From Hyphomicrobiales bacterium (GTDB lineage Bacteria > Pseudomonadota > Alphaproteobacteria > Rhizobiales > Rhizobiaceae), in assembly GCA_900465685.1 (NCBI GenBank), contig UEGR01000014.1, positions 1 through 64,000 of the forward strand: DNA of 64,000 nt, given 5' to 3'. A program made the translations under genes and the position numbers. Positions within the stretch are counted from its first letter, which is position 1; the number at the start of each line of letters is the position of its first letter. Under the pieces are notes generated by a model. The model was not told where the DNA came from. It worked only from the letters and a program-made list of their open reading frames with translations, and did not search any database. Shown in pieces: positions 25,231-35,638 of the stretch.

Positions 25231-25260
25231 GAGGGGCGAGTTCATCCTCGCCCCTTCTTT
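25231..25260 (+). terminator. Intra-operon hairpin after binding protein gene
   Basis: Arms AGGGGCGAG and CTCGCCCCT with a six-base loop, followed by TCTTT. It lies 20 bases after the binding protein stop and about 80 bases before the ATPase start. It would terminate part of transcription or protect the upstream message. Confidence 0.65.
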
Positions 25261-25339
25261 GTCCCTTTACTTTGACGCTTTTCCGACGGCCAAGCCCTTT
25301 GCTGGCTTCGCCGGAAACGTCCAATCGTTAGTTGAGTGT

Positions 25340-26800
25340 ATGACAGAAACAGCAGAGAAACAGGAGGTCGTCGCCGCGCGCAATATTCGCGTGCAGTTCG
25401 GTGCGGTAAAAGCACTGGATGGCGCCGAACTCGTGATCCGCGAAGGCGAATGTGTGGGGCTGGTCGGCCATAATGGCGCTGGCAAATCCACCATCGTCAA
25501 TGTCATCAATGGCGGGCTTTCCCCGCATGAGGGCAGCATCTCCTATCATGGCGAAGCGGGACATGGCGTGGCAACGGCACGCAAGCATGGCATTCGCTGC
25601 GTGTTTCAGGAATTGTCGCTGTTTCCAAACCTCACCATTGCCGAAAATGTCCGCATCATGCAGCGCGACCTGACCGGCGCGAGCTGGCGCGGCAAGGCCA
25701 TCGAACTGATTGCAAAAAAACTCGACGAGATTTTCCCCGGTCACAAGATCGACTGCGCCGCGACTATCGATGAGCTTTCCATTGCCGAGCGCCAGATGGT
25801 CGAAATCGCCATCAACTTCACCGCGCCCGGCACTGCGCCAAAGCTTGTCATTCTCGATGAGCCCACCTCCTCGCTCGACGCTGGCATTGCTGCGCAGCTT
25901 ATGGCCTATGTGCGCCGTTTCGTCGGCACCGGAGGCTCCGTTATCCTGATTTCGCATATGCTGGGCGAAATCCTCACGACGTCTGACCGCATCGTCGTGA
26001 TGAAGGACGGCAAGGTCGTCGCCAACCGTGCGGCCAGCGACTTCACCAATCGCAGCCTCGTTGAAGCCATGGGCAGCGTCGAGCGCGAGAAGACGGCGCG
26101 CCGCGTTGCAAAGACCGATGCGAGCGGCACACCCGTTCTGTCCTTTGCCAAGCGTGCCAGCGACATCAAGCCATTTCAGGCATTCAAGGGCGAAGTCATC
26201 GGTCTCGCCGGTCTGGCCGGACACGGGCAGACCAAGATGCTGCTTGATCTTTACTATGCGCGGCGGCCGAACTGGGTTCCGGCCCGCACATGCGAAATCG
26301 CATTCGTGGCAGGTGACCGCAGCCTCAACGGTACTTTCCCGCTGTGGAGCATTTTGCACAATCTTACCATCGGCTCGCTGGACCGGCTGTCCTCGGCAAA
26401 GCTCGTTGACCAGAAGCGCGAAGACACGCTTGGCAGCCAGTGGAAAGACCGCATCCAGATCCGCACGCCGGATATGGGCAACCGCATCCTGTCGCTTTCG
26501 GGCGGCAACCAGCAGAAGGTGCTTTTTGCCCGCGCGCTGGCAACCAGCGCCAACGCCATTTTGATGGACGATCCGATGCGTGGCGTCGATGTCGGCACCA
26601 AGCAGGAAGTCTATGAAATCCTGCGTCATGAAGCCGAAAACGGACGCACCTTTGTCTGGTACTCCACCGAGATGGATGAAATCGAACTTTGTGACCGCGT
26701 CTATGTTTTCCGCGACGGCGCTATCGTTGCGGAACTGACCGGCGAAGACATTACGGAAAAGAACGTGCTTGCAGCATCTTTTGAGGGAGGTCACGAATAA
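25340..26800 (+). CDS. Sugar ABC transporter ATP-binding protein, two nucleotide domains
   Basis: A 486 aa ATPase of the RbsA/MglA class with two nucleotide-binding domains. The first has Walker A GHNGAGKS and Walker B LVILDEPTSSLD. The second has a degenerate Walker A (GLAGHGQTK), as usual in this class, and a good signature LSLSGGNQQK with Walker B ILMDDPMRGVD. The ATG at 25340 starts just before the conserved core; the open frame from 25229 lies over the terminator hairpin. The stop overlaps the next gene start by one base. Confidence 0.86.
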   Translation: MTETAEKQEVVAARNIRVQFGAVKALDGAELVIREGECVGLVGHNGAGKSTIVNVINGGLSPHEGSISYHGEAGHGVATARKHGIRCVFQELSLFPNLTIAENVRIMQRDLTGASWRGKAIELIAKKLDEIFPGHKIDCAATIDELSIAERQMVEIAINFTAPGTAPKLVILDEPTSSLDAGIAAQLMAYVRRFVGTGGSVILISHMLGEILTTSDRIVVMKDGKVVANRAASDFTNRSLVEAMGSVEREKTARRVAKTDASGTPVLSFAKRASDIKPFQAFKGEVIGLAGLAGHGQTKMLLDLYYARRPNWVPARTCEIAFVAGDRSLNGTFPLWSILHNLTIGSLDRLSSAKLVDQKREDTLGSQWKDRIQIRTPDMGNRILSLSGGNQQKVLFARALATSANAILMDDPMRGVDVGTKQEVYEILRHEAENGRTFVWYSTEMDEIELCDRVYVFRDGAIVAELTGEDITEKNVLAASFEGGHE

Positions 26801-27741
26801 TGCGCCTTTCCTCTTCTTCCATCCGCCTGCTGACACCGGTATTCTCGCTGGTCCTGCTGCTTGCCGCCGTCTTCTACATGCAGCCGCGCGCCATGAGCTA
26901 TACGGGGCTGAACCTGCTGTTCAATCTGGCAGTGCCTATCGCTCTGGCGACCATCGCCCAGATGCTGATCATGGCCGTCAACGATCTCGACCTTTCGATG
27001 GGAACCTTTGTGAGCTTTGTTGTCTGCGTTGCGGCGACCTATCTCAACACGGCTCCCCTTATCGGTGTGCTGATCCTCGCAGCCGCAATTGCCGCTTATG
27101 CGGCGCTCGGCGCAATCATCCATCTGCGCAATCTGCCTTCCATCGTCGTCACGCTAGGCATGAGCTTCGTCTGGGGCGGTCTGGCCGTGTTGCTGTTGCC
27201 CTCGCCGGGTGGACAGGCGCCGGACTGGGCGCGCTGGATCATGACAGCCAAGCCGCCTTTCATCCCCATGGCGATCGTCGCCAGCATCGTGATTGCCATC
27301 GTTACGCATTTCATCGTCATGCGCTCGACCTTCGGCGTGCTGATGCGTGGTGCGGGCGGCAATACCCGCTCCATCGATCGCGCAGGCTGGTCGGTCACCG
27401 CAATTCGCGCCGCAACCTATGCGCTGGCCGCCTTCTTCGCCGTACTCGCCGGGATCGCACTGGTCGGCCTCACCACCTCGGCGGACGCCAATATCGCGTT
27501 GCGTTATACGCTCCTTTCCATCGCGGGCGTCATTCTGGGCGGCGGTGAATTCGTCGGCGGACGCGTTTCCCCCATCGGTGCCGTCATCGGCGCGCTGACG
27601 CTGACGCTTGCAGGTTCGTTCCTCTCCTTCATGCGCATTTCGCCGGACTGGCAGATTGGCGCGCAGGGCGGCATTCTCATCGTGGTGCTGGCATTGCGCC
27701 TCTTCCTCAACCGCCTCGAAAAGAGGGAGAAAAAGCAATGA
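26800..27741 (+). CDS. Sugar ABC transporter permease (first)
   Basis: A 313 aa inner-membrane permease of the RbsC/BPD_transp_2 type with about eight to ten hydrophobic helices and the family segment MAVNDLDLSMGTFVSF. It starts on the last base of the ATPase stop codon and overlaps the next permease by four bases. The two different permeases form the channel of the sugar importer. Confidence 0.88.
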   Translation: MRLSSSSIRLLTPVFSLVLLLAAVFYMQPRAMSYTGLNLLFNLAVPIALATIAQMLIMAVNDLDLSMGTFVSFVVCVAATYLNTAPLIGVLILAAAIAAYAALGAIIHLRNLPSIVVTLGMSFVWGGLAVLLLPSPGGQAPDWARWIMTAKPPFIPMAIVASIVIAIVTHFIVMRSTFGVLMRGAGGNTRSIDRAGWSVTAIRAATYALAAFFAVLAGIALVGLTTSADANIALRYTLLSIAGVILGGGEFVGGRVSPIGAVIGALTLTLAGSFLSFMRISPDWQIGAQGGILIVVLALRLFLNRLEKREKKQ

Positions 27742-28685
27742 ACGCCATGTCTGTACTCACCAGCCGTCCGTGGATATGGTCGTTTATAGCGACCGCTGCG
27801 GTGTGGATCATTACCATCCTGTTCACCGGTGGAGCAGGCGCGCACGGGCTTTCCCATGCAGCCTTCACGTTCGCATCCTTTTCGGTGATCGTCGGGCTGG
27901 GCCAGATGTTCGTCATCACGCTCGGACCCGGCAATATCGACCTGTCAGTCCCGGCCAACATGACGCTCGCCGCCACACTGGCGCTGAAGCTCATGGATAC
28001 GCAGGACGGCATGGTGCTGGCAGGCCTCGCCGTCGCCATACTGATCGGCCTTGCCATCGGCATCTGCAACTACGCGCTGATCAAGCTCCTGCGCATTCCG
28101 CCCATCATCGCCACCTTGTCGATGAGCTTCCTGATCCAGTCGACCGCCATCTGGAGCAATCGCGGCCTGCGCGTGAAACCGCCGGAAAGCCTTTCGCAAT
28201 TCACCACATCCTCCACGCTTGGCATTCCCAATGTCGCCATCGTGGCGCTGATCCTCTCGCTGATCGGCTGGGTGCTTTTGAAAAAGAGTATCTATGGACG
28301 CTGGATTTCCGCAATCGGCCAGAACCCCTTCGCAGCGCGCATGGCAGGCGTTCCGGTCGATGGCACCCGCTTCGTCACCTATCTGCTCTGCGCGGTGCTC
28401 GCCTCTCTCTGCGGCTTCCTGCTGGCCTGTTTCTCGGGCGGCGCGGCGCTGAACATGGGCGCGGAATATCTCCTGATGTCGATTGCTGTCGTCATCATCG
28501 GCGGTACGGCGGTTGCAGGCGGCGATTCCAACATCCCCGGTATTTGGGGTGCCGCTCTCTTCATGTTCCTCATAGTCTCGATGCTCAACACCTACGGCTT
28601 CGGCGCCGGTGTTCGCCTCGTGCTGACTGGCCTCACCATCATCGCGGTGATCTTCCTCGCCAGCAGCCGTCGGGCAGAGCGTTAA
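27738..28685 (+). CDS. Sugar ABC transporter permease (second)
   Basis: A 315 aa permease of the same RbsC-like family, with the matching motif TLGPGNIDLSVPANMTLAA and GGTAVAGGDSNIPG near the C-terminus. It overlaps the first permease by four bases (ATGA) and is followed after 20 bases by the lactonase gene, so all five genes form one transcript. Confidence 0.88.
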   Translation: MNAMSVLTSRPWIWSFIATAAVWIITILFTGGAGAHGLSHAAFTFASFSVIVGLGQMFVITLGPGNIDLSVPANMTLAATLALKLMDTQDGMVLAGLAVAILIGLAIGICNYALIKLLRIPPIIATLSMSFLIQSTAIWSNRGLRVKPPESLSQFTTSSTLGIPNVAIVALILSLIGWVLLKKSIYGRWISAIGQNPFAARMAGVPVDGTRFVTYLLCAVLASLCGFLLACFSGGAALNMGAEYLLMSIAVVIIGGTAVAGGDSNIPGIWGAALFMFLIVSMLNTYGFGAGVRLVLTGLTIIAVIFLASSRRAER

Positions 28686-28705
28686 AATTTCTCGGAGTAT
28701 CTTCC

Positions 28706-29650
28706 TTGTCTCAGACTGTTTCGATCTACGAAATCCACGACGAACGTTTCAAGCAGATGATCGTGCCGAGCGCCGATCTGGACGAACTTTACAGCGGCTG
28801 CCGCTGGGCGGAAGGCCCGGTCTGGTTCAACGACCTGAACTGCCTGCTGTGGAGCGATATCCCGAACCAGCGCATCCTGCGCTGGGTGCCGGGAAGCGAA
28901 ATTGAAGGCGAAACCGGCGGCGGCGTTTCAGTGTTCCGCAACCCGTCCAATTTCTCCAATGGCAATACGCGTGACCGCGAAGGGCGTCTCGTCACCTGCG
29001 AGCATGGCGGCCGTCGCGTCACGCGCACAGAGCCTGATGGCAGCATCACCGTGCTCGCCGACAGCTATCAGGGCAAGAAGCTGAATGCGCCAAACGATGT
29101 CATCGTGCGCTCGGATGGCACCGTGTGGTTCACAGACCCGACCTACGGCATTCTGGCGGATTATGAAGGCTATAAGGCCGACCCGGAGCAGCCATCGCGG
29201 AATGTCTACCGTCTCGATCCGAAGACCGGTGAAATCGATGCCGTCGTCACCGACTTCCACCAGCCGAACGGACTGGCCTTTTCGCCGGACGAAACCAAGC
29301 TCTATGTTGCCGACAGCGCCTATAGCCACGACGAGAACGCACCGCGCCATATCCGCGTCTTCGACGTTGTGGATGGCGGCAAGCGCCTGTCGGGCGGCAG
29401 TGTGTTCTGCACCATCGACAACGGCCTGCCGGACGGCTTCCGCTTCGATACGGACGGCAATCTGTGGACCAGCGCGGGCGATGGCGTGCATTGCTTCTCG
29501 CCGGAAGGCACGCTTCTCGGCAAGATCAAGACGCCGCAGACGGTCGCTAATCTGACCTTCGGCGGTCCACGCCGCAACCGCCTGTTCATCGCCGCCACGA
29601 AATCGCTTTACGCGGTCTATCTCACCGTGACCGGCGCACAATACCCCTGA
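28706..29650 (+). CDS. SMP-30/gluconolactonase family protein
   Basis: A 314 aa six-bladed beta-propeller of the SMP-30/regucalcin/gluconolactonase family. Typical metal-binding elements are visible: AEGPVW near residue 33 (Glu ligand), APNDVIVRSDGTVWFTDP (Asn ligand) and the later Asn and Asp in NGLAFSPDE and YVADSA. It would open a sugar lactone made from the imported sugar. The start is a TTG at 28706 with GGAG upstream, because no ATG or GTG lies near the conserved N-terminus (SQTVSIYEIHDERF). It is followed by a strong bidirectional terminator. Confidence 0.83.
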   Translation: MSQTVSIYEIHDERFKQMIVPSADLDELYSGCRWAEGPVWFNDLNCLLWSDIPNQRILRWVPGSEIEGETGGGVSVFRNPSNFSNGNTRDREGRLVTCEHGGRRVTRTEPDGSITVLADSYQGKKLNAPNDVIVRSDGTVWFTDPTYGILADYEGYKADPEQPSRNVYRLDPKTGEIDAVVTDFHQPNGLAFSPDETKLYVADSAYSHDENAPRHIRVFDVVDGGKRLSGGSVFCTIDNGLPDGFRFDTDGNLWTSAGDGVHCFSPEGTLLGKIKTPQTVANLTFGGPRRNRLFIAATKSLYAVYLTVTGAQYP

Positions 29651-29671
29651 TCTGATTGTTGTCAGCCCATT

Positions 29672-29714
29672 AAAACAAAACCGCCGGAGTTTTGAACTCC
29701 GGCGGTTTTGTTTT
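29672..29714. terminator. Bidirectional terminator between lactonase and guaA
   Basis: A perfect 20-base inverted repeat with a three-base loop. The GC core is CCGCCGGAGTT/AACTCCGGCGG and the outer part is A-rich on the left and T-rich on the right, so it ends transcription from both convergent operons. Confidence 0.92.
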
Positions 29715-29728
29715 GGACTATTGCGGGA

Positions 29729-31291
29729 TTATTCCCACTCGATGGTGCCGGGCGGCTTCGAGGTCACGTCGTAGACGACGCGGTTGATGCCGCGGACTTC
29801 ATTGATGATGCGGGTGGCCGCATTGCCAAGGAAGTTCATGTCGTAGTGGTAGAAATCCGCCGTCATGCCGTCGACCGAAGTCACCGCGCGCAGTGCGCAG
29901 ACGAATTCGTAGGTGCGGCCATCGCCCATCACGCCCACAGTCTGAACCGGCAGCAGAACGGCGAAAGCCTGCCAGATGGCATCATAGAGGCCAGCCTTGC
30001 GGATTTCATCGAGATAGATCGCATCGGCTTCGCGCAGGATTTCCAGCTTGTCGCGGGTGATGCCGCCCGGGCAGCGGATGGCAAGGCCCGGACCCGGGAA
30101 CGGGTGACGGCCAATGAAGCTGTCCGGCAGGCCGAGTTCCTTGCCGAGCATACGCACTTCGTCCTTGAACAATTCGCGCAGCGGCTCGACGAGCTGCATC
30201 TTCATGCGCTCGGGCAGGCCACCCACATTGTGGTGCGACTTGATCGTGACCGAAGGGCCGCCTGTGAACGAAACGCTTTCGATGACGTCCGGATAAAGCG
30301 TGCCCTGCACGAGAAAATCCGCGCCGCCGAGCTTCTTGGCTTCTTCTTCGAACACTTCGATGAAGAGACGGCCAATCGTCTTGCGCTTCTTTTCCGGATC
30401 GCTTTCGCCTTCCAGCTCGCCGATGAAACGGTCGGCTGCATCCACGAGGATCAGCGGAAGATTATAATGTTCGCGGAACATTTCCACGACCTGTTGCGCT
30501 TCGTTTTTGCGCATCAGACCATGATCGACGAGAATGCAGGTCAGCTGGTCGCCGATGGCTTCATGCGCCAGAAGCGCTGCAACAGACGAATCCACGCCGC
30601 CGGAAAGCGCGCAGATAACCTTGCCGCTGCCAACCTGCTTGCGGATTGCCTCGACGGCCTGCTCACGATAGGCGCCCATCGTCCAGCCCGGCTTTACGCC
30701 GACAATGCGATGAACGAAGTTCTGCAACAGCTTTGCGCCGTCCGGCGTGTGCACGACTTCCGGATGGAACTGCACGCCATAATATTTGCGCTTTTCATCG
30801 GCAATGGCCGCGAAAGGTGCATTCGGCGAGGTGCCGATGATGGTAAAACCGTCCGGGAGCGAGGTGACGCGGTCACCATGGCTCATCCAGACCTGATGGC
30901 GGGTGCCCTTGGCCCAGATGCCGGCGAAAAGCGGGCTGTCTTCCTGCACGTCGAGGAAGGCGCGCCCGAATTCGCGGTCATGGCCGCTTTCAACCTTGCC
31001 GCCCAGCTGGGCGCACATGGTCTGTTCGCCGTAGCAGATGCCGAGAACCGGAATGCCTTGGTCGAAGACCGCCTGCGGCGCGCGCGGCGAGCCGATGTCG
31101 GTTGTCGAATGCGGGCTGCCCGAGAGGATGACGCCTTTCGGCTTCAACCGCTGGAATGCCTCTTCCGCAGACTGGAACGGGACGATTTCGCAATAGACAT
31201 TGGCTTCGCGTACACGTCGCGCAATCAGCTGCGTGACCTGGCTGCCAAAGTCGATGATCAGGATTGTGTCAGGATGTGCCGTGGTGCTCAT
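29729..31291 (-). CDS. guaA: GMP synthase, glutamine-hydrolysing
   Basis: A 520 aa enzyme that aminates XMP to GMP. The N-terminal class I glutamine amidotransferase has the nucleophile Cys in GICYGEQTM and the later His/Glu (FHPEVVHT). The ATP-pyrophosphatase domain has the P-loop [10 protein letters not shown], and the C-terminal dimerisation domain ends in KPPGTIEWE. Length is normal. Two in-frame ATGs are nine bases apart (31300 and 31291); the inner one gives the standard N-terminus. No strong ribosome site is seen for either. It follows the rsmB-thioesterase-nucleosidase genes by 102 bases. Confidence 0.97.
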   Translation of the reverse strand: MSTTAHPDTILIIDFGSQVTQLIARRVREANVYCEIVPFQSAEEAFQRLKPKGVILSGSPHSTTDIGSPRAPQAVFDQGIPVLGICYGEQTMCAQLGGKVESGHDREFGRAFLDVQEDSPLFAGIWAKGTRHQVWMSHGDRVTSLPDGFTIIGTSPNAPFAAIADEKRKYYGVQFHPEVVHTPDGAKLLQNFVHRIVGVKPGWTMGAYREQAVEAIRKQVGSGKVICALSGGVDSSVAALLAHEAIGDQLTCILVDHGLMRKNEAQQVVEMFREHYNLPLILVDAADRFIGELEGESDPEKKRKTIGRLFIEVFEEEAKKLGGADFLVQGTLYPDVIESVSFTGGPSVTIKSHHNVGGLPERMKMQLVEPLRELFKDEVRMLGKELGLPDSFIGRHPFPGPGLAIRCPGGITRDKLEILREADAIYLDEIRKAGLYDAIWQAFAVLLPVQTVGVMGDGRTYEFVCALRAVTSVDGMTADFYHYDMNFLGNAATRIINEVRGINRVVYDVTSKPPGTIEWE

Positions 31292-31393
31292 GTGCAGCAT
31301 CTATTTAAAAAGTGGTGAGGATGCAATGTTTATGTGGTGGGCATATACGGATTATATGCGCTTCCCTCAACAGCGCAGTGACAGGAATGAGGC

Positions 31394-32044
31394 CTATCCT
31401 GACACACCATTGTCAGGAGGTGGCAAAAGTCCACCGGCAATCGCCGCTTCCAGTTCTTCCACCGCAACAGCCATTTTCTCGTCGATGACATGCAGATATT
31501 GCGTCCAGTCGCCGACATGATGCAGCTCGTCCGCACCATCGGAAATGCCGCGCAGGCCGTAAAGCGGCACGCCATGAATCTGGCAGGCGCGCAGGCAGGC
31601 GAATGTTTCCATATCCACCATATCCGCGTCGATGGTTTCATAGACCTTGCCGGACACCACATTGGCGCCAGTCGACAGCGTTGCGCTGGCGAGGCCTTCC
31701 ACCTGATACGGCAGCTTGATCATCTTCGGCAGATCGAGAAATGGCGTCAGTCCCTTCTCGAAGCCAAGCGGCGAAGCGTCCATGTCGCGATAGGAAACCG
31801 AGGAGACCTGAAACACTTCCGCCTGCGGCAGTTTCGCGGAACCCGCCGAGCCGAGCGAGACCACGAGATCGGGCTGCTCGCCGTCACGTTCCATGCGGAA
31901 CAATGCACGGGAGAGGTTGATCGCCGCCTCAACCGGGCCGACGCCGATCATCAGCGGATCGAAGAGCTTGGCCAGATGACGCCCATATTCGGCGTCGGCA
32001 GCCATCACATAAAGCAGGCGTCGTCCGGCAACGGTCTTCAACAT
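31394..32044 (-). CDS. 5'-methylthioadenosine/S-adenosylhomocysteine nucleosidase-like protein
   Basis: A 216 aa nucleoside phosphorylase-fold protein. Family features are an early acidic residue (AADAEYG), the glycine-rich GVGPVEAA and GSAGSAK, the purine/ribose segment DMETFACLRA and the catalytic-type Asp in ISDGAD. It would cleave methylthioadenosine or S-adenosylhomocysteine, though other purine nucleosides are possible. It lies ten bases after the thioesterase gene in a likely rsmB operon. Confidence 0.82.
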   Translation of the reverse strand: MLKTVAGRRLLYVMAADAEYGRHLAKLFDPLMIGVGPVEAAINLSRALFRMERDGEQPDLVVSLGSAGSAKLPQAEVFQVSSVSYRDMDASPLGFEKGLTPFLDLPKMIKLPYQVEGLASATLSTGANVVSGKVYETIDADMVDMETFACLRACQIHGVPLYGLRGISDGADELHHVGDWTQYLHVIDEKMAVAVEELEAAIAGGLLPPPDNGVSG

Positions 32045-32054
32045 CCCTGTAGCC

Positions 32055-32510
32055 CTATCCTTGCAAACCTTTGCGATCCTGCACGACCATCATCGTGCCT
32101 GTCATTGTGGCAATGAGACGAACTTCCGTATCGGTTACGGCAAAAGCCTGCCCGTCGCTGACCATGATCGTGCGGCCGGGCTTGGTGACCTCGCCGCGAA
32201 ACAGGAAGCGTTCGCCCTTACCGGGCGCCAGCAGATTGACCTTGAATTCGATGGTCAGCACCGCCGCCTCGGCGGGCATCAGCGTCAGCGCCGCATAGCC
32301 GCAGGCAGAATCGAGCGCGGCGGAAATCATGCCCGCGTGCAGAATGCCGTGCTGCTGGGTGAGTTCCTCCCGGAACGGCATTTCCACTTCAACAATCCCG
32401 GGTTCGCATCGCGTCAGCTCTGCGCCGATCAGTTTCATGGCGGCCTGCCGCCCGAAACTTTCCTCGACGCGTTCCTTGAAATCCGGTTCGGCTATGCGAT
32501 GCGCTGACAT
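32055..32510 (-). CDS. PaaI-family hotdog-fold thioesterase
   Basis: A 151 aa single-domain hotdog thioesterase. The motif HGILHAGMISAALDSACGYAAL (read in two parts: HGILHAG and DSACGYAAL) is typical of PaaI-type acyl-CoA thioesterases, with the catalytic acidic residue in ALDSA. The start has a GGGGAA ribosome site. It lies 12 bases after rsmB and 10 bases before the nucleosidase gene. The acyl substrate is unknown. Confidence 0.85.
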   Translation of the reverse strand: MSAHRIAEPDFKERVEESFGRQAAMKLIGAELTRCEPGIVEVEMPFREELTQQHGILHAGMISAALDSACGYAALTLMPAEAAVLTIEFKVNLLAPGKGERFLFRGEVTKPGRTIMVSDGQAFAVTDTEVRLIATMTGTMMVVQDRKGLQG

Positions 32511-32522
32511 TTATTCCCCGAT

Positions 32523-33812
32523 TTAAGAAGCTTTCTTCATGACACTTACATAAAACCCGTCCGTGCCGGTGGACAATGGGGAAAACACACTGCCATGCTT
32601 CGGAAATACCGGTTCTGCGCCATCGGCATCCGTCACAACCGACTGCCACAGCGCTTGCGCGGGCATTTCCGTGAAATCGGGATTGTCGGTCAGAAAGCGC
32701 GCAACCTGCCGCGTGTTTTCTTCTGCAAACAGCGAACAGGTGACATAGGCCAGACGCCCGCCCGGCTTCACATAATGCTTGGCCGATTCGAGCACTTCTT
32801 GCTGGTCCTGAACCCGGCGTTCGAGCTGCTGGTCGTTGAGACGCCATTTCGCATCCGGCCTGCGCCGCCATGTGCCGGAGCCTGTGCAAGGCGCATCGGT
32901 CAGCACAAGGTCCATATGACCCGTGAGCGGGTCAAGCGCATCCAGATTGCCATGCACCTGCGTGTTGCGCACGCCAGCCCGCTGCAAGCGCTCATGCATA
33001 GGCGAAAGGCGCGCACGCTCCGCATCATAGGCGTGCACCTGACCCTTGTTCTGCATGGCTGCCGCTAGTGCCAGCGTCTTGCCGCCCGCACCGGCGCAAT
33101 AATCGAGAACCTGCTCGCCGGGCTTGGCTCCGGCAAAAAGCGCCGCGAGCTGTGAACCCAGATCCTGCACTTCGAACCAGCCATCGAGAAAGGCCTGTTC
33201 GCCCTGCACATTCGGATGACGACCCAGCGCTTCAATCGGCGGAATGCGCAATGCCTGCGCCAGAAATGGTGCGGGAGCCGCACCAGCCTTTTCCAGGGCT
33301 GCGAGCGTCTGTTCAGGCTTCGCCTTCAGGCTGTTGACGCGCAGATCAACCGGCGGACGGGTGGCAAGCGCCTTGCCTTCCTCGACCCAGCGTTCACCGA
33401 AAAGCTCCCGAAGCGAAGCAGCGCACCATTCCGGCACATCGGCCTGAACATAATCGGGTGCGGCAGCGCTATCGCGGCTTTCCCAGGCGATACGGCGTGC
33501 CTGTTCCAGCGTTTCGGGCGCGAACTTGTCGCCATCCAGTGCCGCGTCGATGGCTGCAATTTCCATGCCGCCATCGGCCAGCAAAGCGCCAAAGGCCAGT
33601 GCGCGCGCATCGTCGGCGTCCATGCGCCATGCGATGGAGAGCTTACGGCGCAGTGCGTCATAGACGATGTTGCCGATCACCGCGCGGTCCCCCGCGCCTG
33701 CGAAACGATGAGCGGAACCCCAGTCCTTCAGCACATCGGAAGCCGGGCGTTTGCCTGCTTCGATATCGCCCAGAACCTCGATTGCCGCCTGCAGGCGTCC
33801 ACCAAGCCGCAT
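32523..33812 (-). CDS. rsmB: 16S rRNA m5C967 methyltransferase RsmB
   Basis: A 429 aa RNA cytosine-C5 methyltransferase. An N-terminal NusB-like helical domain spans about residues 1-140, followed by the SAM-binding fold with DYCAGAGGKT and the two catalytic cysteines in DAPCTGSGTWRR and VTCSLFAEEN. The start has an AAGGAGAAG ribosome site. It heads a minus-strand run of thioesterase, nucleosidase and perhaps guaA. Other RsmB/NOP2 family members are possible alternatives, but the NusB-like part favours RsmB. Confidence 0.88.
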   Translation of the reverse strand: MRLGGRLQAAIEVLGDIEAGKRPASDVLKDWGSAHRFAGAGDRAVIGNIVYDALRRKLSIAWRMDADDARALAFGALLADGGMEIAAIDAALDGDKFAPETLEQARRIAWESRDSAAAPDYVQADVPEWCAASLRELFGERWVEEGKALATRPPVDLRVNSLKAKPEQTLAALEKAGAAPAPFLAQALRIPPIEALGRHPNVQGEQAFLDGWFEVQDLGSQLAALFAGAKPGEQVLDYCAGAGGKTLALAAAMQNKGQVHAYDAERARLSPMHERLQRAGVRNTQVHGNLDALDPLTGHMDLVLTDAPCTGSGTWRRRPDAKWRLNDQQLERRVQDQQEVLESAKHYVKPGGRLAYVTCSLFAEENTRQVARFLTDNPDFTEMPAQALWQSVVTDADGAEPVFPKHGSVFSPLSTGTDGFYVSVMKKAS

Positions 33813-33885
33813 TGCTTCTCCTTAATAATTAGCTTTCACGGCATAGCCTTCCTTACAGGCAAAAGGCAATCGCCAAATCAAAACA

Positions 33886-33912
33886 AAAGCCGGAGCACGA
33901 GGCTCCGGCTTT
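33886..33912 (-). terminator. guaB terminator
   Basis: Arms AAAGCCGGAGC and GCTCCGGCTTT with a five-base loop. Read on the minus strand, it is followed by TTTTGTTTTG. It lies about 30 bases after the guaB stop codon. Confidence 0.9.
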
Positions 33913-33940
33913 CATCGGCTTCAATTGAAGCGAATTTATC

Positions 33941-35494
<1,554 letters not shown>

Positions 35495-35638
35495 TCAGGG
35501 TTTACTTGGTTGAATTGGCACTGGCTGGTAACACGGTTATGACCAAATGGAAAGCCTTTTGCTTACAAGTTTCAGTTACCGCTAAGAATTAGCGTGATAG
35601 ACCACAAATCGATTTCAATCCCACCCCGAGGGGAGACA

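Noticed and set aside
25340-26800. Degenerate Walker A in the second domain of the sugar ATPase
   Set aside because: This is usual in RbsA/MglA-class ATPases and not a sign of decay.
27608-28705. Upstream open frame continuous with the lactonase gene
   Set aside because: It overlaps the second permease in another frame; the lactonase N-terminus begins at the TTG at 28706.
35594-35638. GTG start giving a 15-residue longer ClC protein
   Set aside because: No ribosome site precedes it, while GAGGGGAGA stands before the ATG at 35639.
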